Shown here: positions 11,933 through 24,000 of the stretch, piece by piece
Layout of the letters: each line of letters starts with the position of its first letter
How positions within the stretch are numbered: position 1 is the first letter of the stretch
NCBI GenBank assembly: GCA_963920765.1
Contig: OY987244.1
Location: 25,276,358 to 25,340,357, forward strand
Source of the DNA: Ulota crispa
Taxonomy: Eukaryota > Streptophyta > Bryopsida > Orthotrichales > Orthotrichaceae
Length of the DNA: 64,000 nt
Direction of reading: 5' to 3'
Notes under the pieces: generated by a model
The model's database searches: none
What the model saw: only the letters and a program-made list of their open reading frames with translations
What the model was told of the DNA's origin: nothing
Made by a program: the position numbers and the translations under genes

Positions 11933-12589
11933 TCTAAGTAGAGTAGTTCAATGACTCTATTTTCCACCACATGAAATCACAAACACCCCATTGTTGTTTA
12001 TCAAACGAACAACACCTGGGTACACTGCTTGTCGCTCTCTAGCGGATCTTGCTGAAACATCTGGAAGATAAACTGCTCCCGCCGCTAGAGGCGCAGCCAT
12101 AGAGGAATGATGCAATGTGTGGCTATCCATATGCTCATCAAATGCTACAATGGCTTCAGCTGCAAGCTTGGCTCGTAGCTTGGTTTAAATCTTTAAATCA
12201 TGAACTGAAGAAGTTTCGGCAACAACTTTAGAAACCTAAAAATATAGCATATCCGCCTTTCTTTTTAAAATATGTCCCACCATATGAAAGACATCAAATG
12301 CCTGAAAACCAGATGCCATCAACTTTGAGCCAAAAAATATCGGCATCTGCATAACCTTGGAAACCATAGTTTGTAGTAAATCAAGTGAGGTAAAACCTTC
12401 AAGATGTGAAAGTGCTACAACTAGACATATGCTCATGGTAACAACATCAGCCAAACCAAAAGATAATGGTAGGCGTGCCTGACCAATAGGATCAGCAGGA
12501 CCACTATGGCGTGAGCGTGAGATAGACGTAACGTTTAGCACTGGAGAACTAACGAATCTTCCAGTGGTTTGAGATAGAATAGTAGCTGC

Positions 12590-13760
12590 AGCTCTCAACT
12601 CTCCAGATGCGTCGAATATATAATGCTGAGAGTTAGAATAAACAGCTATTTTCTTGAGAGATGTTCCAAAATCAGAAGCTTGAGCAAATCATGCAGAGGT
12701 CTTGAGTTTCTGTTCAAACTCTGTTACCTCGGCTTCCAAGATCTTTTTCTTTTATATCTTAGCAGCTACAAAACTAATTGGCTTCATTTCATGATGAAAC
12801 TGAAAGCAGTGGTTCTCATCATAATTAGTGCCATCACAATGGTTGCATTTCAAAGCCTTCTTTTTGGATTTAGCTTCACCCTTCACCTCTTCTATTTTAA
12901 TAACTTTAGATGACTGAGAATGAGTCTTGAGTTTCTCTGGATAATCCTTCTTGGTATGTCCATTTTGCCCACATTTTTAACAATGCAAAATCCTCTCTGG
13001 CTTAGTGTCCATTAGACTACTAGTGACAGCAGAGGTTTTCCTAGATTTTGAAGAATCTGTCATGGAAGACACCATATCCGTGACATCATGATGACAAAGA
13101 GTCCAGTCACACCTCTCAACCACAGCAAAAGCTTGAGCTAAAGTAGCCCTACCCTCATAATCAAAGATAATTCAAAAAGATACTAAATCCAACAATCGCT
13201 TGTTGATCTTTAATAAAAAGATTTTCATAAACTAACTCTCAGTAGAAACTCCACTAGATTCGACAACAAACCGTGCCAAATAAGTGTACATGGTGCGTAA
13301 CGTATCCTCATTCTTTCAAAAGTCATGAATACGCTGCATCAAATTACAACGAAATCCGCCATACTCTACTTTCAAATGCGCAATAAATTGCGCTTGTAGA
13401 TCAAATCGAGGTGAAGGACTAACTGAGGCTAATGCTGCTTGAGTAGCTTGTGCTATGCACGATATGATGGATGATGTAACATTCTCTGTCCTGGGTCCTA
13501 GGGCTATTGCTTTGCTCTTAGAAATCTCAGATGCCGATTGATTACCCTCACTAAGTTTTTCCTCTACCTTCATAGATGAGGAGGCAAAAACAATTACCGT
13601 ACCATCCTTGAGAGCTGAAACAAGCTCTACTTGTATCTCACAATAAAGCTGCACCTCAAGAAGCTTAAGTTGTTGAGCAGAAGTCTACTGCTTATAGGTC
13701 TGAAGGGCCTCAAATTCCAAATGTTGAGGTAAAAGCTCAAAGGCAAACTAGTCGTTAAAA
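12590..13760 (-). pseudogene. gag remnant with zinc knuckles
   Basis: An ORF block at 13316-13654 gives a capsid-like helical segment (FIAHLKVEYGGFRCNLMQRI is typical of the gag middle), and downstream, near 12943-12985, lies a nucleocapsid knuckle reading C-stop-K-C-G-Q-N-G-H-x4-Y. The last ligand is Tyr where Cys is required, and a stop sits inside the knuckle. A second Cys/His cluster near 12783-12850 (CNHCDGTNYDENHCF) is a further zinc-binding remnant seen in plant gag proteins. Both lesions can be produced by single transitions. The product would package element RNA; this copy cannot make it. Confidence 0.7.
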
Positions 13761-15139
13761 CTAGATGAATTCTGGCGCTTTTAATTTACCCATGTGCAGA
13801 AGCAAAGCTTCCAATCAGGAAGAGAAATTCTTTATGCGCATTTTGAGAAACAATTACGCACCAAACTATAATAATCGTCTTCCATCTCGTTAAATGTGCC
13901 TACATTCAAGACCCAAAGCCTACTAATAGTCTTCAATGCCAAATCAGACTGAAAAGCTTTGTTGATATCTACCGTTCGCATAAAATCTTTGATGTATTCA
14001 CTTTTCCAGTAGTCTGGAGAGAGACCGATAATATCGGCTCCTAGTCTGCACCATAAACAGACTACGTGGATATCTACAACTATCTAAAGACTTAGGATAA
14101 CCTAACTTGTAATCACCACAAGACTGTGTGGTTTACCAGTAATAACTTTTGGTGAGTACAAGTCCAACACATACAGGAAAGGTCTCATCGGCAATCAACC
14201 CAGCCTCACTTCCACAATACGCCCAACTCCAACAAAATACATAATGGGACAATGTCCACAAACAAGGAAGGTACCAAAAGACAGAATCAAAAACACAAAT
14301 CTTGGATTTTCTTCCCCAAACAACAGATAAGCGAAAATGAAAATCACACAATTGGCACATGCCTGCGGTTGGTGATAAGTGGCAAAAGTGAAATGCAACA
14401 CCTGCAAATCAATGCCAACTTTCTCTAAATGCCCTCACTGCTCTAAAAAAACCTATAGAGATGAAGAAAGGAAAATAGAAGAAAAGAGAACTAGAAGAAA
14501 ATGTGGAAAACTATCAAACTCAATTGTCAATTGAGTAACTTAAATCTCACCAAGACCCAAAATCAAATACACCAAAAGGTTCATTGGCTTCTTCTACCCC
14601 CATTTTGGTATAAAAAGTGTGAGATTTGGAGTCCAAATGCCCCTACAAACAAAGCTCAAAGATTGCACTAAGAAGCATTGGAATTTCTCTGAAAATCTAG
14701 GAAGAATGAAGATTTAACATTCCATAGATTTTTTGAAATGTACCTCAATCTGAAATTTCGAATTCCGGTATCCAGGATTCGGGTAGATTTAGGTTTGGTT
14801 TAAGTTTCTGAAAATGAAACCTTTGGCTGAATTTCTGAATCTTCCATGGAAAGTGATTAAATTTAGATTTTCTCAAACTCGAGGAGTGTAAATCCTTCTC
14901 CCAAGTGCTCACAATTTCCCACTAAAATGAAATTCAATTCTTTGAAAAGCCTAGAATTCTTGAAGACTTTTAATCTCTGAAGTTTTCAGAAATGTGCCAA
15001 ATCTAAAATTTCAAATTCCCATGGAATGCACCTCGTGGGTAAATTCTGAAACTTCCAGCACAAGTAGGTTCACTCGGCTTGATGAAAATCGAGTGTCCAG
15101 GGCTCCGGTTGTAATTCGGTGCTTTGCAACTCCAATTCT

Positions 15140-15665
15140 GAAGTGGATGAAAACCACGGATGAAACCCTGGGTGGACGTGAGCGCTGCTCGTGCTGCGGG
15201 CACGAAACCCTAATTTTCTCGGCACCGTGCTGCCGTTCGGCGCTCAAGCTTGACATCGACTCGCCCTGCACCTGCTCCCACTCGGCCTGCTACCGATGGC
15301 TTGCGTCGTCGCTCAGGCCTCGTTGCCTTCCCCGACTGCCGCGCCTGCTGCGATGTGGCCCTCCCGAAACCCTAGCCGGCTCTTTCCTCGGTGCTGCGGC
15401 CACCGCGACCCCCCGCTGCTGCGACGACGACCGCGCCTGCTCCTCCCGTCGGGGCCTGAAACCCTAATTTGCGGTCGCGCGGCCTGCTCCGCGTCGCCTG
15501 CCCGAGTCGCGGCCCTGCTGGTCCCGCGACTGCCCTCGCTCGTCACCGCACAGCCCGAGCCCGCTCCGGTCGCCTGTCGCGCGGCTTACTTGGGGCTGCT
15601 ACCGCCCCTGTCTCTGTCCGAATCTGATACGGATCTGCTCCACGGCCGGCCTGACCCGTCGTTCC
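15140..15665. other. GC- and CpG-rich island at the retroelement's upstream end
   Basis: Composition changes abruptly from AT-rich to strongly GC-rich with many CpG dinucleotides. On the plus strand three copies of GAAACCCTA occur (near 15199, 15366 and 15458); read on the minus strand these are TAGGGTTTC, a motif common in plant 5' leaders. The long ORFs in both strands (Cys/Arg/Pro-rich) have no recognisable domain and are a by-product of composition. The most likely role is the promoter/leader of the minus-strand element, or a captured host promoter. Confidence 0.55.
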
Positions 15666-15800
15666 CGTACTCCGTACTTCAGCCCATGGCTCTCAACAAA
15701 GCAAGCCTCAAAATCCCAATCAAAAACTAAAACTCGGACAGAAACTAGAAAACCCTCAAAGTTTTGCAAAACCGCAAAAATTTCAAGAAACTAAAAAACA

Positions 15801-16091
15801 TGACATTCTTTGCCAAGTGATAAGATACGAAATCTACGCACTTAAGCGTCAGTCAAGCTACCTCTCACTTCGCTCACGGGAGAATCCAAGAGTGCAAGGA
15901 GAAACATGAAAGATAGTATAAAACCCAAGAAAACACAGCAAGCGTACTCTTTCTCAAAAACACCTTAGATGACTTGACTTGGCAAAGAATGTCAAGTCAA
16001 AGAAGTAACGTGCCTCAACTAACCCCAAACCTTAAGTGGCCTCAAATGAGGTGCCAAATGGAATGAGGTGCCAAATGGAATGAGGTGCTGA
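15801..16091. repeat. Short inverted repeat and short tandem repeat at element edge
   Basis: GACATTCTTTGCCAAGT at 15801-15817 recurs in inverted form as ACTTGGCAAAGAATGTC near 15977-15994, which could form a hairpin of about 190 bases. Just beyond, GAGGTGCCAAATGGAAT is repeated about two and a half times (about 16047-16090). Their relation to the element terminus is unclear. Confidence 0.6.
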
Positions 16092-16302
16092 AGGCCCTAA
16101 CCTTCCCCAAAACTACTAAAAACAAAAACCATCCACTAATAAAATACATCCAATGTGGCATAGCCACAATGCCACATCACGTGACATAGATTCTAGACCA
16201 ATTGGTTTGTGAACATCATTTTTTTGTAAAATTGAATATTGCATTACACATACATGTCCGTCCTACTCATGCAAAGCATGTGCATGTGTGCATGTATACT
16301 AG

Positions 16303-16331
<29 letters not shown>
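16303..16331. repeat. (TA)n microsatellite
   Basis: Uninterrupted TA dinucleotide run of just under 30 bases. Confidence 0.95.
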
Positions 16332-16334
<3 letters not shown>

Positions 16335-18046
16335 ATCTAAATTTAGCTACAAAGTACAATTATGATGTTCTCCATATTACATTCCAGTTGTTTTTTATGT
16401 AAACTAAATTGCCAACATATCTTGCACCAAAAAGTGTGATGAATAGTATCCTTGGACACTGAGAGCCCTTCCATTGAAAATTTATCATCTAACAAAATTC
16501 AAATGTGTTTTTGGGTTAATTTCACTTGGAATGTCCTTGTTATACAAATCAAAATTCATTCACCATCAAATTTTCTTTCATTCATGATGATTTTCGTCAA
16601 TAATTGGAGCTAATTTTTTTTTGCATTGGGTGGTACCTCTTCATGCATAGTTGCATTGTAGACTCATTTGTAAAACTGTGATCATGGATTTGGAAGGGGG
16701 GTCATTAGTTTTGAAGCAAATATAACAAACAATAAATCATCATAAGTGATTGTTTCCCATTTTTGTACACAAAAGTTGCCATATTTGCATTGGAAGTTTA
16801 AGGTAGCAAAAAAAGAACCCAAAAATTCCATACTCATTCACATTCAATCACAAATACTTGAAATTTACATTGCCTTTTGGAGTTTTTTTTTGTAGCACCG
16901 TCTAGAAGCTTTGAAGTTCAAGATCCTATAGTTACAACTTAGTTTTGATGTTTAATCATGATCTTACAAGGACAATTTGAAAACTTCAAAACTGCCTTCT
17001 AAAAACCAGAAAAACAGCCTTGAGCATTGAGGGGTTAATTGGCCAGTTCATTACACCTATTGCAAGGCTTTGAAACAAATCTTCCACTGCATTAGTCCTT
17101 GTGAAATTTGGCAATCACATCTTCGTCGAGTACTCATGAGTGTACTTGGTCAATCAAGCCAAATTCCTGTTTTGATTTTTGAGGTATGAACCCTTGAAGT
17201 GATTTTGATGGACAAAAGATTGCTGTTCCTTGAAAGTGATTTATAGTGAATTCAACATCTTTTCAATCAATTTCTATGAAATTTGAGGGTAAGCTAGTTG
17301 GGCAGTGGTAAACAAGAGCATGTGGTTGTTTGCACAAGCATAAGTGCGCTACTTGCAAAATGGGCCCGTTTGGAGGTGACTTTGGAAGGAGTACCCACTT
17401 CGTTTCGCAGAGGTTGGAAGCGTTGAGCTTCTGTATTGCAGATAGAGTCCAGTATGACGCAGTTGGTACATAAGCAACAAAACATAAGATGGTCAAGATT
17501 TTACAGAGCCTGCTAACATAATCATCTCTAGCAACGAGAAGGGGTAATTGTAAACAACGAGGATGCTCTTGTTCCCTGCAACAGCGCTAGAACATGTTTT
17601 ACATCAATGTTTGAATCTCACGACTCTTAACACAAAGTATTCTAAAGTCCATTTTTGGAAGCTCATAACCAGTTGTACCAGTTGTACCTTCTTTTTATCA
17701 TTCAGTAAATGTAGGGCATGATTTCTTCTTCCATTCAAATAATTTCTTACCTTAAACGTTTCTGAAGTGATTCATTGCAACTCAAACACGAGCAGCAGCT
17801 ACTACTAGCCGTAATGGCACTAAGGGGTAAAGAAGCCAAGGAAAGGTTTACAGGAGAAAATAAAAATTCATTTGATACACCTGCTAAAGGTCTCCCGTAT
17901 CACCCACCAGAAAAAAAATTGATTTAAAATCTAAGCCACATTGATGTTGAAGATACAAACTTCAAAAATACGATGACCACAGTGCAGCATCTTTCATTTT
18001 CAGTAGAAAATGAATGGGTACAGAAACCCCACTTGTTAGGGCTCAC
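16332..18046. other. Intergenic DNA and 3' flank of the F-box/LRR gene
   Basis: No gene is supported. The sequence ATTGAGGGG-TTAA at 17026-17038 is a right terminus of the TTAA-flanked repeat family without a visible left partner. The last few hundred bases before 18047 are presumably the 3' untranslated region of the minus-strand gene. Confidence 0.5.
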
Positions 18047-21000
18047 CTAGTTTGAAAAGGTCGTCTTCCACTGTTTGCTAAGCCGTGCCAGATTCTTTTG
18101 GACGGACTCTGATACATTACATCCACTAATAGAGATTTCGAGACCCTCTTGAGAGGCACTAGGATCTTGATCCCGATACTTAACTGCCAGATCCACCGAT
18201 TGCTTCATGGCATCCAACGGAATAACCTGGAACACAAATAATCCACCTATCAACATTGCCCATCACACCAACAAACTCTAACAAACATTATGACGAAAAC
18301 AGCGCTATAAAACAATAAAAAAATTCATGGCAGCGAATGACCATGGATGTTGAATTGCAGTACTACGTCCGCGTATTAGAATCTTTCCATGTTTTGAGAG
18401 AAATTCACCCAATCATAACTAACTTCTGAAATCCATACACTGTTGAGCACATGTACTAACTAAGCAGCAGACACGACAAAGGCAAGGTTCAGAAATCTAA
18501 CCAGTGTTTGCAAGAGTGCACAGTTGGAGAACAGCATGCGACGCAGATTAGGAGAATACAAGTGTACTTCTGCAAGATTCTTGCAGCCACAAGCATCTAC
18601 GGCTTTCAAGAGTCGAGATTGCACGTTCAACCTGTAAGCACAATACTAAAATAGTTCAGATTAACCTCTAGGAGTAGGAAAAGAGTATACACCACAATAA
18701 ACCGTTCTGAATACATTATAACTGTGCATATATTGTGACTAGAAACTAATTACCGTACATACCTTCTGAGAGACGAGCAGCCTTGAGCTTCAAGACGTAT
18801 CAAAGACAATTGAGATATCTCCAATCGCTCCAGTCTCTCGCAGCCTCCACAGCGGAACTCCCGCAATGACACAGCTGCATCAAGGATGCTAGAGAAGCCT
18901 ACTGGCCTCAATAAGCGACACCCATATACATTCACACTCTGAAGAGTACCACATGTGAACCTTGCGATAGTTTCCAATGACTCTGCAAATCAAAAGGCTA
19001 CAAGAATCAGGAATGTTTCTGAACACAATAACGTGCAAACCACCTTTCCACGCTCAATGAGCTAATGACCTCAAGCAAAAAACTGTAGGAGCAACGAAAC
19101 AAGGTTTACCCTTCCCATGTTTACATAGTGAAATAATCCTACAAACACGTTCACCTCGACAATGCCACCAAGGAGCAGCAGCAGCTCCAAGGAATAACAA
19201 GTAGCAAATACGAGCCAATATACACTTGCTAGGAGTGTTTTTGGAAACCTAATTTCATATGCCCAAAAATATGGAGCAAAGTTACAAAGAGGTTCAAGAT
19301 CTCAGGAATACTGCAAGCATGAATATGTGATGTTGAGTCTCTGAGAGTTGCGTAGGATTGGGTATCAGTTCAGAAATGACCATTGATTGGGCAACAAATG
19401 CAATTACATACCACAAAGAGTAAGATTGCAGGAAAGCAGCTCTGGACACTTCAGCTGAAGACGGATGAGCTTCTTGCAATTAGATAGATTCAGTGTCTGC
19501 AAGTGTGGAGCCACCAAGTGCAGATCATCCAGCTGCAAACAAAGTATGAATACAATTACATTATCAGGCACATTGAAGCGACAACAGCGAAAGTCACAAA
19601 TTGTTTCAAAATGATTAATATAGAAGCATTGATTAATCCAGCATACAAGGAAGTGCAGACAAAAAATAAAGAAGGTAAATATACGATACTGCAAAATTCT
19701 ACTACTAAACCAGTCTAATTATTCGATTGTATAAGAATTGATAGACCCTTTGTATTTTTTAATGAACAAAAATAAGAAGTAATGCAAATGGAGATCAAAC
19801 GTGTAAAGTCCACGACGCATGCTCAAAGTGATAAAGACAACTTGCTCTGTGCATATTGTCATATAATGTAATGGTATAAGATGCGAACTAGAGGTCTACT
19901 AAGACAAGCACTTGCAGAAAACGAAACTAACCTTTGGACAAGCTGCAAGACTAAGGTGCCGAAGAGAGCCCTCACTTGAAAGTTGCATAAATAAGCGAGT
20001 TATATTAGGTAGCTGAGCTGCTGTCAGAACCTCTAAGGCAGATATTGGCGGAAGCCGCAGTCCCGCACTAGTCACTCCTGAGCATCTTGAAATATCTAAA
20101 GAAACCAAAGATTCTTTAGATGGACCTCTCAGCAGTGCCTGCATTAAACAATGACGAGACCCACTAGTGAAAAGAGAGTAATGCATCTTACAGAATCAAG
20201 AGCCCTCAACGGAAAGTAAAACCTTACACAGATTAATACCAACAACAACTGAAAAACCAAGAAATTAAAAAAAAAGATATATCAAACCTGAACCCCTTTG
20301 TCGGTTACATCACTGCACCCAGCAACAGACACTGACCTCAAACCCCTTGTCTTCCAATGTTCCTCATCACTGCCAGTCACATATTCAACACTTCTTCCGT
20401 CAAAAGAAGACACAGTACATGACAACCTAGCATAATGAACCTGTGATATGCCCGGCTTAACAAGCGGCCACAAAACGTAAAACATGCGTCCTCATCTCAA
20501 CATCCATGGCTTTACACAACTTTACTGAGCATCGATTACAGCGTGTAGGCAATAATCTTCAAAGATTGAGGCATGGGAAAAGACTGACTGACGTTTGTTA
20601 TATGCTAGCGTAAAAAAAAAATCGCTTCCATTCCAAAAAACCGTATAATTGATGAATGTAGGAAAAATGTGGCATCCAAATATAATCACCTCAGAAAACG
20701 ATTTGCAAAATATATGCATAAAGCATTCCAAAACAATATAAACAGGAGACATACCCTTGACCAAGGAAAATAGGCGTTTCCAGTTGATACTCCAGTAACT
20801 CAGGGGCAACATCATTATACTTGCCATGCTTCATCATAGTGCCAACCTGCAAACCTCCTAATCCAGCTGGTAATGGTGTTGACTCTTGCGAGCGCTGAGA
20901 CCCTTTCTTCCTATTTCGCTTACCCATGTCCAGTGAATTGGATTGGAGGGAGCTTTCAAAACCTGAGCTATCCGATCTTCTATCTGATATATTCTCCCTG

Positions 21001-24000
21001 AAAACGAATTGTCAACTATGAGTACAACGGCAAAGCTTGAGAAAATCCCACAAAAAAGTTAATAATTCATAGTTGCACAGACATACCATAGTTGACTTGC
21101 AAACCTAAGCTGAGACTGAACAGCTACGATTAAACCACAAGGTTGGCATTTTTAAACTAAGCCTTCCACGTGTCACGATAAAAATGATATGATGCAGAGA
21201 AGGAAATATATGATTTGTAGTATAGAGATCTAAATCAAAGGCTTACCGAGCCTTGATACCCCAAACATCGGACGAAAACATTAAATGAAACTCATGAACT
21301 TAGAACTCAGATGAGCCTGGTGCAGGGTACTGGCTGCATGTCATCTATCAAAAAACCACCTAAAACGTCTACTTTGTACCACAAGACCTGTCACAGAAGA
21401 TGTCAACGCCTTCCCGTTGAAGTACCAATTTGAATTTTACCTGGAAATCATGAAAAGATCCACATCAGAATGTGTGCTTTGAAAAGCTTCCACACGATCC
21501 TCTGCGGACTTATGACTTGGCATTTCTAGGCGCTGGTCTGTTACTTGCTTAGCCCCCCCAACACGAACAGCTTTCGACGCTTTGAAATCCTGCATTAGTT
21601 TGTTGTATTCTGCCTCTGATGTGCTTGCATGAGAATCCGGGATGTGAAGGCTTCTCCGTGTGGCAAGCCTCCTATCACCTGTGAAACCACACTGAAGTCT
21701 TAGGACGACCCACAAAGTTTCTAGCATGTTGGGCAGATTCATACATATGTAAAGCAGAATACGTCGCACACTGAAAAAAACCATAAACCCGATATATCCC
21801 AACACAAGCACTACGCAGCATTGTGAGTATTGACACCAAGGCAGACAATTCCGTAATATGAAAGTAACTAACGGATGCAATACTCTCCAAAAATGAAGGA
21901 GATGAAGCAGAGAGAGCTTCAATCTTGACCAAACTCTAGGAGAGTGCTCATTTGATGACTGGACAAAATTGCTCTACAAGAAAGTCATTGTAAGGCGCAC
22001 TCTAAATTCTATACGACGAGAGGATCACCTGACGATTCAAAATCGAGGCTGTAGAAATTCGTCCCTTTCCCACCATCATCGACGACCACCTTGTCCAGTC
22101 TTCTTGATGAAGGTAGCCTCAGATCATCTCTCAGGAGAAAATCCCGTTTGGCAGCAGAATCCAATTGTAGAGCGTCCATTCGTTCAGTAAGAGTCGTTCG
22201 AGAATTTTTAGCGTCCACTAAATAACCCTTGTTTCCCTTTTTCTTGCGAGTAAAATCGAGTTTCCCTCGCTTTAGGTCTTCCGCATCTACAGCGTCACCT
22301 GGCGCAGGTGAAGAGAGAAATCTAATGTGACTATCATTGGTGCTAGAACCAGATGGATCCACTATTCTTGAGGGAATCTGTACACTAGTCCAATCTATGT
22401 GAGGAAGGGCCACCCCTTCCTCAATTGTTGTATCAACGAAGTTCGTCGTATCCAAACCTGAGTCCGAAGGAGAAGATACATCCAACTTGCTTCTAAAAGT
22501 ACTGGAAAGAACCATGAGAGAACTATCAACTGCTTTCAAGGCAGCCTGAGCATAACTCCTAGAAGAAGGCAGTGACGGGTTCGTGATTTTCGGATTTTGA
22601 AATACATTTACAGGTGCCCTATCGGATGTTTTCTTTGATTGAGCATGCAAGTTCAGCTCAGGCCAAATGTTATCAGAATCCTCCCTGGTGGTATCAGAAA
22701 TCTGAGTTACAGGCATGGAAAATTCTTCTCTTTCATCCAACAACTCTGCGGATACCCCACGAGTAGAATCACCGGAGACAGGTCTCGATTGTCGATAACG
22801 AGAGAGAACTGTAAGGGCAACATCAGAAATGCCGGAACAGTTTGCCAGATTGACATTTTCCAGCTGCCAAGCAAACAGACAAAATTTTATGGAAAATCGC
22901 ACAATGCTTGATCATGACCACCAAATATCTAGACTTTGAGAGAGAGAAAATATGGATAATGTCTAGTGTCAACTAATCAAAGAAACTAATCATTTAGCCA
23001 GACACTAAGAACAGCTCAGACAAGCACCAACATATAAAAAATCGGAGGTACTTTAATTTTACCCTGGAATGTAGAACACAAAGTGCATTCACATCAACAT
23101 CAGTCAAGAACCCACAGCTCCTGAAGTCCACAGATTCTAGTGACCGCCGATGGTACCACTTGCTATCTAGCTTGCCGCCTGCTGCAGCTTCTAAAATAGG
23201 CAAGAAACTCTTCACTTTAGCACCTGAGAGCAACATACACGAACCAAAAAAGAGATTTATGAGAACTGATTTAAAGCGAGACGAAGAGCAAGTCAGTGGC
23301 CTTCAGAAGAAAATCTGAAGCCAGATTTTTGATAGCAAATACGAATACAAAATAGCTGAAACATCGCTAATACACGTCACCTTGGTCGAGAGCAATGTGC
23401 TGAACTAGTTAATTTTACCAGGGTTCATCTTATCAAAGCATTTTTATGCCACGAGCATATATTCAGAAAAGTAGCAAGTAATTTTCTTAATTATGCACAG
23501 CCCCAATCAAAAATACCCAAACAAGCTTTTTCATCATGGTCGGCAAAAAGCAAGGTATTAGTAGGAGCATAAGAAGGTGTCTTACTGCAACGCTTGAAAC
23601 TCAAAGATTTCAGATTCCTATGCGAAGCGACCTATAAATCACGCGGTACAAACACAGATCACATATTAGACAATGCTGGCTCAGGTGATAAGACAGATCC
23701 GTATTGAACAAGGCATTTGCTTCAACCCAATCTCCAGTGATGGATGGAATACAACTATAATAGCAACATGATTACATGAATCAACTCTTCACTCCATGCA
23801 CACGCTGCACTGCTTAATGCTTCGTATGTATATCAAATCCCTGACATAAGAAGCACGTATATATGCCCTGAACATAACTACTGCAACGAAACGAGGCACA
23901 TACAAAGCCTTGCAAAGCCGCAGGTGACAAATCGGGGGGCAGCACAAGCAGCTGAACTGAATCCCTAATAACCTTTACCACTCCATCAAATTCCTTGGAT

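Larger units (their letters stand above)
6660..15900 (-). mobile_element. Decayed Ty3-type retroelement with captured DNA methyltransferase and PHD finger
   Basis: Read on the minus strand the domains run gag with zinc knuckles (~13.7-12.6 kb), aspartic protease (~11.9 kb), cytosine-5 methyltransferase (~11.3-10.3 kb), reverse transcriptase and RNase H (~10.06-8.6 kb), integrase (~8.3-7.2 kb) and a PHD finger (~7.1-6.9 kb). The RT-RNaseH-integrase order is that of Ty3/Gypsy elements. The frame is broken by many stops, mostly at positions where a family member would carry Gln, Trp or Arg, so the copy is dead. LTRs were not identified, hence both ends are approximate; the GC-rich block at the upstream end is included as its likely leader or promoter. 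Ty3-type elements carrying C5 methyltransferases are known from charophyte algae; the PHD module in the same polyprotein is an additional point. Confidence 0.85.

Noticed and set aside
14994-15730. Two overlapping plus-strand ORFs of 144-157 codons rich in Cys, Arg and Pro
   Set aside because: They lie in the GC-rich block where stop codons are rare in several frames, have no recognisable domain, and both strands are equally open.
6410-16212. TAGATTCTARACCAATTG-like strings on both sides of the retroelement as LTR ends or target duplication
   Set aside because: Too long for a Ty3 target duplication (usually 5 bases) and the adjoining sequence is not similar, so LTRs are not supported.
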